A stretch of 64,000 nucleotides of DNA from Mangrovibacterium sp041596335 (GCF_041596335.1 NZ_JBFHIT010000011.1:24293-88292), one strand, 5' to 3'. Shown: positions 50,448 to 60,093, numbered from the stretch's first letter. Numbers and translations are program-made. The notes: a model not told the origin generated them from the letters alone.

Positions 50448-52384
50448 TGCGCGACTGGAAATTCAATCATATCGATTTTTCAACCTACCCCTGGTACGGT
50501 GGTGATGATCTTGGTGTAAAACTTACATCGAATGGTTTTCAAGCCAAGGTGTGGGCTCCAACCGCACACAAAGTTGAATTATTAGTCTACCAAAACAGTC
50601 ATGGTGGGAAAAGTATTCATCGGTATTGGATGCATGCCGATGAGCCGGGATGTTGGGCCTTGTCAGTCGAAGGGCATTTTAAAGGTTTGTATTATACCAT
50701 TCGCGTTAACGATGGCGAGTGGCTGAATGAAACGCCGGGAATTGATGCCCGGGCAGTAGGCATTAACGGTCACCGGGGCTTGTTTTTCGATCCTGAAGAA
50801 ACTCACCCGGATGGCTGGGTTGAAGATCAGCCAATTCCGGTTGAAAATGCTGTAAACACAATTTTATACGAATTACATGTTCGCGACTTTTCCATGTCGG
50901 AAAGTTCGGGCATGAAATATAAAGGACAATTCCTCGCTTTTACTGAAGAGGGGCGGTTGACTCCCGAAGGACTTCGATCGGGTATCGATCACCTCAAAGA
51001 GCTGGGCATTACACACGTGCATTTGTTGCCGGTGTTCGATTTTTTCACCGTCGATGAATTCGATCCCCTCAAGAAATACAACTGGGGCTACGATCCGCTT
51101 AACTATAATAGCCCCGAAGGTAGCTACTCAACCAATCCCGATGACACTTCCCGAATTACCGAATTCAAACAATTGGTAATGGCTTTGCACAAGGCCGGAA
51201 TTGGAGTTGTGATGGACGTAGTCTACAATCATACCGGTTATACGCGTCGTTCGTGGTTTAATCAAACAGTTCCGGGATATTATTACCGCCAAACCAGATC
51301 GGGGAACTTCTCGAATGCCAGCGGTTGTGGAAACGAATTGGCGTCAGAAAGAGCGATGGTTCGAAAGTACATAATCGATTCGTTAGTGTACTGGGCCAGT
51401 GAGTTTCACCTCGATGGATTCCGTTTTGATTTGATGGGCATTCACGATCTGGAAACGATGTATGCCATCCGCCTGGCCCTGGATAAATTACGACCCGGAA
51501 TTTTGATGTATGGTGAAGGCTGGACCGCTGATCGCTCTCCCTTAGATGAAAATCAACGGGCTGTGAAACGGAATATCTCTCAATTAGAGCGGGTTGCCTG
51601 TTTTAGTGATGATTTTCGCGATGCGATAAAAGGAAATAATTTCGAAGGAAATGGGATGGGCTTTGTGAGTGGAAAAGTATTTCACGAAGAAGCCATCAAG
51701 TTTGGAGTTGTTGCTGCTTGCTACCACCCGCAAATTGTTTATAGTTACGTTGGCGGCTCGGGTTTTGCCTGGGCGCGGCATCCCTGGCAAACGGTAAACT
51801 ACGCGTCATGCCACGACAACTTCACCTTGTTTGACAAACTGAGCATTAGCCAACCCGGGCTCGAACTGGAACAAATAAAGAAAATGCAAAAGCTGGCAGC
51901 TGCACTGGTTATTACGTCGCAGGGGATTCCGTTTTTCTGTGGTGGAACCGAATTTTGCAGGAGTAAAAATGGCCATCATAATTCCTATAATTCGCCCGAC
52001 ACGATTAACCAACTGGATTGGTCTCGTAAGAAGAAGTTTGAAGATGTTTTTCGCTACTTCTGCGATTTAATTGCCTTACGAAAGGCTGTTCCGGGAATGC
52101 GCATGGAAAACTCAGACCTGATCCGAAATCACCTGAAATTTTCAACCGATTATCACATGGGAGTCGTTTCCTACCAGATTCAAAACTTCCCTGGAGAGGC
52201 ACGTTGGAAAACAATGCAGCTGGTTTTTAATGCCCGGAAAGAACCTTTTCAGTTTGATTTACCAAATGAATTGGGATGGAAAGTCGTGGCAGAAGATAAC
52301 ACGATCGATTTGAATGGGATCCGTTTGGTGGAGGACCATTTTGTCATGATCCCTCCAATCTCGATGATGATTTTGGTCCAATAG
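50447..52384 (+). CDS. Type I pullulanase (GH13_14)
   Basis: The 645-residue enzyme has an N-terminal CBM48-like domain (about 15-115; NGFQAKVWAPTAHKVELLVY) and a GH13 barrel. Landmarks are GYDPLNYNSPEGSYSTNPDD (the YNWGYDP pullulanase signature), VVMDVVYNHTG, the nucleophile in LDGFRFDLMGIHDL, the acid/base Glu in LMYGEGWTAD and the third acid in NYASCHDN. It hydrolyses alpha-1,6 bonds in pullulan or in debranched glycogen. It has no signal peptide and is cytoplasmic, so it likely works on internal glycogen or imported dextrins. Confidence 0.94.
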   Translation: MRDWKFNHIDFSTYPWYGGDDLGVKLTSNGFQAKVWAPTAHKVELLVYQNSHGGKSIHRYWMHADEPGCWALSVEGHFKGLYYTIRVNDGEWLNETPGIDARAVGINGHRGLFFDPEETHPDGWVEDQPIPVENAVNTILYELHVRDFSMSESSGMKYKGQFLAFTEEGRLTPEGLRSGIDHLKELGITHVHLLPVFDFFTVDEFDPLKKYNWGYDPLNYNSPEGSYSTNPDDTSRITEFKQLVMALHKAGIGVVMDVVYNHTGYTRRSWFNQTVPGYYYRQTRSGNFSNASGCGNELASERAMVRKYIIDSLVYWASEFHLDGFRFDLMGIHDLETMYAIRLALDKLRPGILMYGEGWTADRSPLDENQRAVKRNISQLERVACFSDDFRDAIKGNNFEGNGMGFVSGKVFHEEAIKFGVVAACYHPQIVYSYVGGSGFAWARHPWQTVNYASCHDNFTLFDKLSISQPGLELEQIKKMQKLAAALVITSQGIPFFCGGTEFCRSKNGHHNSYNSPDTINQLDWSRKKKFEDVFRYFCDLIALRKAVPGMRMENSDLIRNHLKFSTDYHMGVVSYQIQNFPGEARWKTMQLVFNARKEPFQFDLPNELGWKVVAEDNTIDLNGIRLVEDHFVMIPPISMMILVQ

Positions 52385-52483
52385 GCAGAAAACGCCATGG
52401 CAATGGATTGTTACAACATCCTGAATCCTTAAGTTCACCCTGTCTGCTCTATTGTTGCAGGATGCAGCAAAGATCCTGTTGCT

Positions 52484-53692
52484 TTAAAATACAGCCAACA
52501 GTAAATCAATGTCTTTAGAGGGCAAATTCAACGTTTCGCCCAAATCGTCATTGGTGAGAATACCATTGTAAATGTAAATCCCTTTGCGAAACCCTTTGGT
52601 CGATTTTATATAGTTTTGAATTCCTCCGATTTCACCAACCGAAATAATAATGGGCGACAGTACGTTGCTTAAGGCAATTGAGGCCGTTCGGGCAACAAGC
52701 GATGAGATATTGGGTGCGCAAAAGTGTACCACGTCATATTCGGTATAGGTCGGATTTTTGAGGTCGGTACAACGACTGGTTTCAAAGCATCCGCCCTGAC
52801 TGACGTTTAGATCGATAATCACCGAGCCTTTTTTCATACGCGACACCATTTCTTTCGATACTCTGAACGTTGGCGCTTTATTCACCGACATGGCGCCAAG
52901 TACAACATCGGCCGATTTTAACGCTTTTTTAAGCACGTTTGGATATAATACGGAAGTGAAAACCTGGTGCCCTAAAGTTTCCTCGAGCTTACGCAGCTTG
53001 AGGATGTTATTGTCGAACACTTTCACGCTTGCTCCTAGTCCGATTGCGGCCCGGGCGGCAAATTCACCGGCTGTTGTTGCTCCCAGGATTACCAGCTCCG
53101 TGGGCGAAATTCCGGTTACACCACCTAGCAAAACACCTTTCCCATTTCTCGAGTTACTTAAGTATTCGCTAGCCACCATAATCGAAGCCGAACCAGAGAG
53201 TTGGCTCATTAAGTGAACAACGGGCAGGTAGTTTTCCTCATCCTCCAAATATTCGTAGGCAATGGCAGTTACTTTTTTACGCATGAGTTTCTGCACCGAC
53301 TCCGCACAATGGGTGTTTAGTTGCATATTGGAAATCAAGGTCTGATTCCCGCGTAACAAGTCAATATCGTCGTCGTTGAAAGGAGACACCCTAAGAATAA
53401 TATCGCACTGAAATACATCGGCTCTTTTTTCCTGCACAATAGCCCCTGAATTGCGGTATTCCTCATCGGAATAGCTCGACGCTTTCCCAGCACCTTTTTC
53501 AATGCAAATTTCGTGACCATAAGAAACCAGCAGTTCAACAGCTTCTGGGGTAAGCGGAATGCGCGATTCAACCCGGGCAAAATCTGACGGAATACCAATC
53601 GTAATCTTTTTACCTTTCCGGCGTATTTCCAGCATCTCTTCCTGAGGCATGTACCAGCTCGCTATCCCGGGTCTGTTTTCTTGTTCTGTCAT
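52484..53692 (-). CDS. ald: Alanine dehydrogenase
   Basis: The 402-residue protein has the AlaDH/PNT N-terminal domain (IGIPSDFARVESRIPLTPEA, with the substrate Arg region) and a Rossmann domain with VILGATTAGEFAARAAIGLGA. It also has SADVVLGAMSVNKAPT and VIIDLNVSQGGCFETS. It most resembles the Bacteroidota alanine dehydrogenases, which have an N-terminal extension (about 25 residues). It deaminates alanine to pyruvate with NAD. Related PntA-like or lysine-pathway enzymes share the fold, so the substrate is likely but not certain. It converges with the pullulanase gene. Confidence 0.88.
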   Translation of the reverse strand: MTEQENRPGIASWYMPQEEMLEIRRKGKKITIGIPSDFARVESRIPLTPEAVELLVSYGHEICIEKGAGKASSYSDEEYRNSGAIVQEKRADVFQCDIILRVSPFNDDDIDLLRGNQTLISNMQLNTHCAESVQKLMRKKVTAIAYEYLEDEENYLPVVHLMSQLSGSASIMVASEYLSNSRNGKGVLLGGVTGISPTELVILGATTAGEFAARAAIGLGASVKVFDNNILKLRKLEETLGHQVFTSVLYPNVLKKALKSADVVLGAMSVNKAPTFRVSKEMVSRMKKGSVIIDLNVSQGGCFETSRCTDLKNPTYTEYDVVHFCAPNISSLVARTASIALSNVLSPIIISVGEIGGIQNYIKSTKGFRKGIYIYNGILTNDDLGETLNLPSKDIDLLLAVF

Positions 53693-53737
53693 TTTTTACA
53701 CTGCTTAGTTTTCCAAGTTAGTCTTTCTGCATAAAAA

Positions 53738-53750
53738 AGGCAAATTGCCT
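53738..53750 (-). terminator. Short terminator at the tsaE stop
   Basis: The palindrome AGGCAAATTGCCT is followed on the minus strand by TTTTTTAT. It overlaps the tsaE stop codon. The stem is short, so efficiency is uncertain. Confidence 0.45.
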
Positions 53751-54171
53751 AAACGATTGAGGCTTTCAACTCGCGTACGGTTGCCGATATTTCCTCAATA
53801 TGCACCTCCACAAGTTTTTCGGGAAGCAACCGTTCAATCTTTTCGGGCCATTCCATAAAACAGTAGTTCCCGCTGTCAACATAGTCGTCAAAGCCCAGGT
53901 CCATCGCTTCTGTCATATCCTTTAACCGATAAAAATCAAAGTGGTAGATTTTTTCAGGACGGTTGGTGTCGTACTCATTCACTAAAGCAAAGCTTGGACT
54001 TGTAATGTTGTCGGTTGAGCCCATTGCCCGGCATAGCGCTTTGATGAAAGTTGTTTTACCTGCTCCCATTTTACCGTAGAAAGCGAAAAGTCGCTGATCG
54101 CTGAACGTTTCCAAGAACTCTTCAGCAACTTTAGGAAGGTCGTCAAGCGAATTAATTTGTATTGAAAACAT
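53749..54171 (-). CDS. tsaE: tRNA threonylcarbamoyladenosine ATPase TsaE
   Basis: The 140-residue P-loop ATPase has Walker A FYGKMGAGKTTFIKALC, SPSFALVNEY, the YHFDFYRLKD segment and CFMEWPEKI. TsaE works with TsaB, TsaC and TsaD to make t6A at tRNA position 37. It lies 56 bp upstream of the alanine dehydrogenase gene on the same strand, without an obvious functional link. Confidence 0.96.
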   Translation of the reverse strand: MFSIQINSLDDLPKVAEEFLETFSDQRLFAFYGKMGAGKTTFIKALCRAMGSTDNITSPSFALVNEYDTNRPEKIYHFDFYRLKDMTEAMDLGFDDYVDSGNYCFMEWPEKIERLLPEKLVEVHIEEISATVRELKASIV

Positions 54172-54357
54172 AACGGGTTATTTGTGGACGCAAAATAATA
54201 AACTTCTAGTGATATTTTACCGCACTAATTGTCGAATTTTCGGCGCTTTAACACGAAAGGGATGATCCTGCTTCTGCGGGAAATGAATATTAGTTTGTTT
54301 TTTCCCACCTATTGATCGGGGAACCAGTTTTGTTCGCCCTTTTTTAGAAAATTGTAT

Positions 54358-54365
54358 TACTTTTG
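54358..54365 (+). promoter_or_regulatory. Bacteroidota -7 promoter box (TACTTTTG) of gcvH
   Basis: TACTTTTG lies 26 bp before the gcvH ATG at 54392 and matches TAnnTTTG. It disfavours the in-frame TTG at 54377 as a start. Confidence 0.6.
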
Positions 54366-54391
54366 AGAAAACACTTTTGAAATTTGCAATT

Positions 54392-54772
54392 ATGAATCTT
54401 CCTGAAAACTTAAAGTACACAAAAGAACACGAGTGGGTTCGTGTTGAAGGTGATGTCGCCGTGGTTGGTATTACCGATTTTGCTCAGGGCGAACTGGGTG
54501 ATATTGTTTTTGTTGAAATTGAGACCGTTGGTGAAACGCTGGCAGTTGGTGAGACTTTCGGCACAGTTGAGGCCGTAAAAACAGTGTCAGACCTTTTTAT
54601 GCCGGTAGGAGGCGAGGTTTTAGAGTTTAATCCGGCTTTGGAAGATAGTCCGGAATTAATCAATAAAGATGCATACGGCGATGGCTGGATGGTTAAGGTG
54701 AAAATTGAAGATGCCGCGCAGCTCGATCAATTAATGGATGCAACTGCTTACAAAGCGATGTTGGAAGCGTAA
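54392..54772 (+). CDS. gcvH: Glycine cleavage system H protein
   Basis: The 126-residue carrier protein has the lipoyl lysine in GTVEAVKTVSDLFMP, and starts MNLPENLKYTKEHEWVRVEG as usual for GcvH. It shuttles the aminomethyl group between the P, T and L proteins of glycine cleavage. It is a likely target of LipB and LipA, encoded at 14-15.7 kb. It stands alone behind its own promoter and ahead of a strong terminator. GcvP and GcvT are not in this window. Confidence 0.97.
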   Translation: MNLPENLKYTKEHEWVRVEGDVAVVGITDFAQGELGDIVFVEIETVGETLAVGETFGTVEAVKTVSDLFMPVGGEVLEFNPALEDSPELINKDAYGDGWMVKVKIEDAAQLDQLMDATAYKAMLEA

Positions 54773-54797
54773 AAATTGAATAACTGAGATAGTCAAG

Positions 54798-54829
54798 TCC
54801 CCGGAGAATTTTCTTCGGGGATTTTTTTT
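54798..54829 (+). terminator. Rho-independent terminator of gcvH
   Basis: TCCCCGGAGAA pairs with the TTCTTCGGGGA arm (one G-U) and is followed by TTTTTTTT. The 210 bp between here and the infB terminator holds nothing recognisable. Confidence 0.88.
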
Positions 54830-55039
54830 GCCTGTCGCATATCAGGAAGCAGGAATATGCCATCTTTTGTGGCTCTTAAGCGTTGGAGTAGACTAGATGG
54901 TGGAAACTGCTCCGTAGGCCTTAAATCGCGATTACCGGGAAGGAAATCGTTTGGATGTTTGTTGATTCTTTGGGTTGAAGAAATTATCGGCTCAGTTTAT
55001 GGTTCACCCGCGGCCAAAACAATAGCTAACGGAGCAAAA

Positions 55040-55064
55040 AAAATCCGGCGAGTGGCCGGATTTT
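55040..55064 (-). terminator. Rho-independent terminator of infB
   Basis: AAAATCCGGC pairs with GCCGGATTTT around GAGTG. On the minus strand a T-tract follows, 21 bp past the infB stop. Confidence 0.85.
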
Positions 55065-55084
55065 ATAATGTATTTAATGTCGAA

Positions 55085-58000
55085 TTACAATTTCTTCGCT
55101 ACTTCGATTTCGTGGAACGACTCAATAAAGTCTCCTTCTTTAATGTCGTTGTAACCATCGATGTTCAAACCACATTCATAACCTTTGGCAACTTCTTTCA
55201 CATCATCTTTGAAACGTTTCAGTGAGCCCAGGTTACCTGAGTAGATTACAATACCATCGCGAATAACGCGAATCTTGTAAGTTGCAGAGCGGACAATTTT
55301 TCCATCGCGGACAATACATCCGGCCACTGTTCCAACCTTGGTGATATTGAAGGCTTCCATAACTTCGGCGGTACCGGTAATTTCTTCCTTAATTTCAGGC
55401 GACAACATTCCTTCCATCGCTGACTTGATCTCGTTGATCGCATCGTAGATGATCGAGTAAAGGCGGATATCCACTTCTTCCTTCTCTGCCAAACGACGCG
55501 CTTGCATAGTTGGGCGAACCTGGAAGCCAACAACAATCGCATCGGATGCGGTTGCCAGGTTGATATCTGATTCGGAGATGGCCCCCACTGCTTTGTGGAT
55601 CACATTCACCTGAATTTCTTCGGTTGACAACTTGATCAGTGAGTCAGACAAGGCCTCGATTGAACCGTCCACGTCACCTTTCACAATCAAGTTCAATTCC
55701 TGGAAGTTACCAATTGCGATCCGACGACCAATTTCATCCAGTGTGATATGTTTCTGAGTCCGGAGACCCTGTTCACGAGCCAATTGTTCCCTTTTGTTAG
55801 CAATCTGACGCGCTTCGCGTTCATTCTCAAGTACGTTGAATTTGTCACCCGCTTGTGGCGCACCATCCAAACCTAAAATAATAACCGGTTCCGACGGGCC
55901 AACTTCCTGAATCCGTTGGTTTCGTTCGTTGAACATCGCTTTCACGTGACCGAAATACTGCCCGGCCAACACGATATCGCCTTGTTTCAAGGTTCCGTTC
56001 TGAACTAGAACCGTCGCAACATAACCACGACCACGGTCGAGTGATGATTCGACAATTGTACCGGTAGCACGCTTGTCTTTGTTGGCTTTTAGATCCAACA
56101 TTTCAGCTTCGAGCAATACTTTTTCAAGCAATTCGGAAATATTGGTTCCTTGCTTTGCTGAGATATCCTGACTTTGGTATTTTCCACCCCATTCTTCAAC
56201 CAGGAAGTTGAGGTTGGCCAATCCTTCTTTTATCTTTTCCGGGTTAGCACCGGGCTTATCAATCTTATTTATCGCAAAGATGATCGGTACACCGGCTGCT
56301 TGAGCATGGTTGATCGCTTCTTTTGTTTGCGGCATAATGTCGTCATCGGCCGCGACAATGATAATCGCGATATCGGTTACCTGAGCACCCCTTGCACGCA
56401 TGGCGGTAAACGCCTCGTGACCCGGTGTATCAAGGAAAGTGATACGGCGTCCACCTTCAAGAGTCACATTGTAGGCTCCGATATGCTGGGTGATACCTCC
56501 GGCCTCACCGGCAATTACATTCGCGCTACGGATGTAGTCGAGCAACGATGTTTTACCGTGGTCAACGTGACCCATGACCGTTACAATTGGAGCACGCGAG
56601 TGTACTTCAGAAGGTTGGTCGTCATGTTCTTCGATCGCCTCCAAGATGTCGGCACTCACAAACTCGACTTCAAAGCCAAATTCATCAGCGACAACTGACA
56701 TTGTTTCCGCGTCAAGACGTTGATTGATCGAAACAAACAAGCCTAAGCTCATACAGGAAGAGATTACCTGAGTCACACTTACATCCATCATGGTAGCCAA
56801 CTCAGCTACTGATACGAATTCGGTAACTTTCAGGACATTCTTTTCTGCCGATTGTTTTTCAAAATCGGCTGCTGCACGCTCGGTTGCTGCGTTTCGTTTG
56901 TCACGACGATATTTTGAACCTTTCGATTTTCCTTTTCCGGATGTCAGACGAGCTAAGGTATCTTTAATTTGCTTTTGTACGTCTTCTTCGCTGACCTCGT
57001 TCTTAATGACACGTTTTTTGACTTTCCCGGCGACAGAACCGCCTTGTCTCTGCTGTCCTCCCTGACCCGCTCCTTGTGGTTTGGGCCCGACTGTGATCCG
57101 TCCGGAAGCATCTTTCTGAATTCGGCGACGCTTTTTCTTTGGATCGGCGTTTTGCGATTGATTGCCCTTGTTTTGGTTGTCGGGTAAATCAATTTTTCCG
57201 ACTACAGTAGGACCGGAAAGTTTATTAACGTTTGTACGAACCTCAGGTTTTGTGCGCTCTTTGGGTTGTTCACCCGGAGCACCTTGTCCCTGACGTTTTT
57301 GCTTTTCACGTTCACGGCGTTCGTCCTCTTTTTGCTTTTTAGACTTTTTAGCCGGACGGGTTTTTTGGTTGATGGTGGAAAGATCGATCTTTCCAACAAC
57401 TTTAACTTCGTCTACTTTGGGGATATTGGTTGGCATTTGTTCCGGTGTTGCCGGTTGCGTTTGAGTTTCCTCTTTTTGTGGTACCTCCGCAGGTTCAACT
57501 TCAGTTGGCTTCGGTTCCTCTTTAGCGATGACCGGTTCCTGAGGTTTTGCTACTTCCTTAACTTCTTCCTTAGGCGCTTCAACCTTTGCTTCCGGTTCTT
57601 TCTCAACCTCCTTTGCAGGAGCTTGAACTTCGGGTTCTTTTGGTGTTTTAGGCTTTCCTAAATCGATTTTACCTAAAACCTTTGGCTGTTCGAGCGGAGT
57701 GGTGTAAGTCGTTTTGGCCTGTTCCGGCTTGGGTTCTGCCGGCTTTGGTTTAGGCGTTGGCAAATCATGTTTGGAACTACTATGGTCGGTAATGCGGATC
57801 TCATCGGCTTGGAATTCTTCTTCCTCATCCGACGAATCATCCTCTTCATGCATGTCGTCCAACGTGATAGTTTCTTTTTTGGTACGCTGACTTTTCAGGT
57901 TGATTTTCTCCGACTCTTTCTTTAGACTAATATCATTCTTGTATTCCTTTTCAAGGAGATGATAGGCGTCTTCGGAAATCTTCGTGTTTGGATTGTTATC

Positions 58001-58105
58001 CACGTCAAATCCCTTCTTTTGAAGAAACTCAACGATGGTGTGAATCCCAACGTTAAACTCTCGTGCTACCTTATTCAGTCGCGTATTTTTGTTGCCAATT
58101 GTCAT
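55085..58105 (-). CDS. infB: Translation initiation factor IF-2
   Basis: IF-2 is the GTPase that brings initiator tRNA to the 30S subunit and joins the subunits. The 1006-residue protein has an N-terminal IF2_N helix (residues about 5-55). A long Pro/Lys/Glu-rich low-complexity region follows (about 60-430), and a G domain has PIVTVMGHVDHGKTSLLDYI, FLDTPGHEAFTAMR and FAINKIDKPGA. The C-terminal domains follow and end SFHEIEVAKKL. It lies behind nusA (112 bp gap), so it is probably the last gene of the rimP-nusA-infB unit. Confidence 0.98.
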   Translation of the reverse strand: MTIGNKNTRLNKVAREFNVGIHTIVEFLQKKGFDVDNNPNTKISEDAYHLLEKEYKNDISLKKESEKINLKSQRTKKETITLDDMHEEDDSSDEEEEFQADEIRITDHSSSKHDLPTPKPKPAEPKPEQAKTTYTTPLEQPKVLGKIDLGKPKTPKEPEVQAPAKEVEKEPEAKVEAPKEEVKEVAKPQEPVIAKEEPKPTEVEPAEVPQKEETQTQPATPEQMPTNIPKVDEVKVVGKIDLSTINQKTRPAKKSKKQKEDERREREKQKRQGQGAPGEQPKERTKPEVRTNVNKLSGPTVVGKIDLPDNQNKGNQSQNADPKKKRRRIQKDASGRITVGPKPQGAGQGGQQRQGGSVAGKVKKRVIKNEVSEEDVQKQIKDTLARLTSGKGKSKGSKYRRDKRNAATERAAADFEKQSAEKNVLKVTEFVSVAELATMMDVSVTQVISSCMSLGLFVSINQRLDAETMSVVADEFGFEVEFVSADILEAIEEHDDQPSEVHSRAPIVTVMGHVDHGKTSLLDYIRSANVIAGEAGGITQHIGAYNVTLEGGRRITFLDTPGHEAFTAMRARGAQVTDIAIIIVAADDDIMPQTKEAINHAQAAGVPIIFAINKIDKPGANPEKIKEGLANLNFLVEEWGGKYQSQDISAKQGTNISELLEKVLLEAEMLDLKANKDKRATGTIVESSLDRGRGYVATVLVQNGTLKQGDIVLAGQYFGHVKAMFNERNQRIQEVGPSEPVIILGLDGAPQAGDKFNVLENEREARQIANKREQLAREQGLRTQKHITLDEIGRRIAIGNFQELNLIVKGDVDGSIEALSDSLIKLSTEEIQVNVIHKAVGAISESDINLATASDAIVVGFQVRPTMQARRLAEKEEVDIRLYSIIYDAINEIKSAMEGMLSPEIKEEITGTAEVMEAFNITKVGTVAGCIVRDGKIVRSATYKIRVIRDGIVIYSGNLGSLKRFKDDVKEVAKGYECGLNIDGYNDIKEGDFIESFHEIEVAKKL

Positions 58106-58217
58106 AAACCCAATCTCTTATTTTTAATGCTTTCCGGGCACAAGGCTCCGAAAACTTTGCAATTTTACTCAAATTATTTAAAACCTGACAGGCAAAAGGA
58201 GAAATTTAAATAAATGG

Positions 58218-59453
58218 TTACTCGAATTCAGAACGCAGAATTCGTAATAGTTCATCAATTGTTTCTTCTTCCAGGTCAGTACGCTTGATCAAGTCGTTTC
58301 GGCTAAGGCTCAACACATTTTTCGCTGTGTCGCATCCGATCGATTTTAATTCGTCCAAGATCCAAGCTTCAATTTCGTCTGCAAATTCATCCAGGTTTAC
58401 ATCCTCGTCGTCGGCTTCCATCTCGCGGTATACGTCAATTTCGTAACCGGTTAACTGGCTGGCCAAACGAATATTCAGACCTCCTTTACCAATGGCCAGT
58501 GAAACTTCATCTGGTTTCAGGTAAACATCGGCACGTTTGGTGTCTTCGTGAATCTTGATTGACGAAACTTTCGCCGGATTCAAGGCACGTTGGATAAATA
58601 ATTGCAGGTTGTTAGAGAAATTAATCACGTCGATGTTTTCATTGCGCAATTCGCGAACAATACCATGTATACGTGAACCTTTCATCCCAACACAAGCACC
58701 TACCGGGTCAATACGTTCGTCGTAGGATTCTACGGCTACTTTGGCGCGTTCGCCCGGCACACGAACAATCTTTTTGATCGTGATCAGTCCGTCGAAAATT
58801 TCCGGCACTTCCAATTCGAATAAACGTTCGAGGAATACAGGAGATGTTCTGGACAAAATAATAACCGGATTGTTGTTGCGCAGTTCTACTTTATAAACAA
58901 CGGCACGCATGGTGTCGCCCTTACGGAAGTAGTCAGAAGGAATCTGTTCTTGCTTTGGAAGCAACAGTTCGTTACCTTCATCATCCAGGATCAGGATTTC
59001 CTTTTTCCATATCTGGTACACTTCGCCGGCAACAATATCACCGATCTTAGTCTTATATTTATTGTAAATATTGTCTTTCTCCAGTTCCAGAATTCGGCTG
59101 GCCAGATTCTGGCGCAGGTTTAAGATGGCACGGCGACCAAAATCTTTGAGCTTAACTTCATCGGTAACTTCTTCACCAACTTCGTAATCCGCATCGATTT
59201 TTTTGGCTGCTGTTAAGCTAATTTCCAAATTCGGGTCGTTGATTTCATCATCGGCCACGACAGTCCGGTTTCGCCAAATTTCTAAGTCACCTTTGTCAAT
59301 ATTAATAATGATGTCGTAGTTCTCGTCCGTCCCGTAAGTCTTTTGCAGAACATTGCGGAAAACGTCTTCAAGAACGCTCATCATTGTGACCCTGTCAATG
59401 TTTTTCAGGTCCTTAAATTCGGAAAAGGTATCGATAAGATTAATCGTATCCAT
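58218..59453 (-). CDS. nusA: Transcription termination/antitermination factor NusA
   Basis: The 411-residue protein has the N-terminal polymerase-binding domain (about 1-130), S1 domain (about 135-205; AGEVYQIWKKEILILDDEG) and KH1/KH2 (GMKGSRIHGIVRELRNENID and AIGKGGLNIRLASQLTGYEI). A short C-terminal helical region (SIGCDTAKNVLSLSRNDL) follows. NusA tunes pausing, termination and antitermination. It follows rimP by 12 bp and precedes infB, the conserved order. Confidence 0.97.
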   Translation of the reverse strand: MDTINLIDTFSEFKDLKNIDRVTMMSVLEDVFRNVLQKTYGTDENYDIIINIDKGDLEIWRNRTVVADDEINDPNLEISLTAAKKIDADYEVGEEVTDEVKLKDFGRRAILNLRQNLASRILELEKDNIYNKYKTKIGDIVAGEVYQIWKKEILILDDEGNELLLPKQEQIPSDYFRKGDTMRAVVYKVELRNNNPVIILSRTSPVFLERLFELEVPEIFDGLITIKKIVRVPGERAKVAVESYDERIDPVGACVGMKGSRIHGIVRELRNENIDVINFSNNLQLFIQRALNPAKVSSIKIHEDTKRADVYLKPDEVSLAIGKGGLNIRLASQLTGYEIDVYREMEADDEDVNLDEFADEIEAWILDELKSIGCDTAKNVLSLSRNDLIKRTDLEEETIDELLRILRSEFE

Positions 59454-59465
59454 CTTGCCCCGGTT

Positions 59466-59927
59466 TTAAAATTTTATAATATTCTTTACTGTTTTTGTTT
59501 GTTCAAACGAAAATTGGAGGAGCCGTGTTACCAGTTCCTTTTTCTTTTTTCCTTCAATTTTCTCTTTTTGAGTGGTTTCCAACTCAAAACCATTTTCGTC
59601 GGCATGCTTTAAGATGCCCTCACGTTTTTGACCATCCTTTAAAACAACTTCAACTTCACGTCCGATGTTTTTTAGATATTGACGCAGAACTTTAAATGGC
59701 AGTCCTAATCCAGCCGATGAAACCTGAAGCTCGAAATCCTCGCTTTCGCGATCCAGATTTCCTTCAATTTGTCGACTTACAGCGACACAGTGATCAATAG
59801 AGATCCCGTTTTCGCCGTCAATCAATACCGAAATCTGGTTAGCCGGGCTGATTTCAACATCGACGATGAACTGATCTTCAGTTAGTTTATCCTCAATTAA
59901 TTGAATGATTTTTTTCTTGTCAATCAT
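59466..59927 (-). CDS. rimP: Ribosome maturation factor RimP
   Basis: The 153-residue protein starts MIDKKKIIQLIEDKLTED. It has the RimP N-terminal alpha/beta domain (about 1-80; VSVLIDGENGISIDHCVAVSR) and the C-terminal SH3-like domain (about 85-153; SSAGLGLPFKVLRQYLKNIG). It helps 30S subunit assembly. The longer frame starting at 60020 is rejected because it overlaps the promoter box at 59993-60000 and a leader hairpin. nusA follows 12 bp later. Confidence 0.93.
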   Translation of the reverse strand: MIDKKKIIQLIEDKLTEDQFIVDVEISPANQISVLIDGENGISIDHCVAVSRQIEGNLDRESEDFELQVSSAGLGLPFKVLRQYLKNIGREVEVVLKDGQKREGILKHADENGFELETTQKEKIEGKKKKELVTRLLQFSFEQTKTVKNIIKF

Positions 59928-59943
59928 TTTTTTGGCTAATAAA

Positions 59944-59966
59944 ATAGGGGACTTCAGGTCCCCTAT
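59944..59966 (-). promoter_or_regulatory. Leader hairpin of the rimP-nusA-infB operon
   Basis: On the minus strand ATAGGGGAC and GTCCCCTAT form a perfect 9-bp GC-rich stem around CTGAA, followed by TTTATTAG 16 bases before the rimP ATG. It resembles an attenuator or a structure protecting the leader, in an operon that encodes NusA. The role is inference. Confidence 0.6.
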
Positions 59967-59992
59967 CTTGTGGATGTTTTCGTTTGTCTGCG

Positions 59993-60000
59993 CAAAAGTA
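59993..60000 (-). promoter_or_regulatory. Bacteroidota -7 promoter box (TACTTTTG) of rimP-nusA-infB
   Basis: TACTTTTG on the minus strand matches TAnnTTTG and lies about 27 bp before the leader hairpin. Confidence 0.6.
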
Positions 60001-60093
60001 AGAAATCTTATTGAATTCACAAAATGGGGAAGTTTATGATTTTCAGTGGTTCTTTAGTTGCGCTCCCCGGCAATAGGGATTGAAAAGTTTTCG

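Noticed and set aside
52385..52483. Possible terminator between pullulanase and alanine dehydrogenase genes
   Set aside because: CAGGAT/ATCCTG near 52455-52480 gives only a 6-bp stem without a T-tract, so it is not supported.
54857..55225. Plus-strand open frame of 122 codons behind gcvH
   Set aside because: Its second half is antisense to the end of infB, it spans the infB terminator, and its sequence looks like no protein family.
56174..56698. Plus-strand open frame of 174 codons
   Set aside because: It is antisense to the IF-2 GTPase domain.
57100..58000. Low-complexity Pro/Lys/Glu repeats
   Set aside because: They form the normal disordered linker of IF-2 and are not a separate repeat element.
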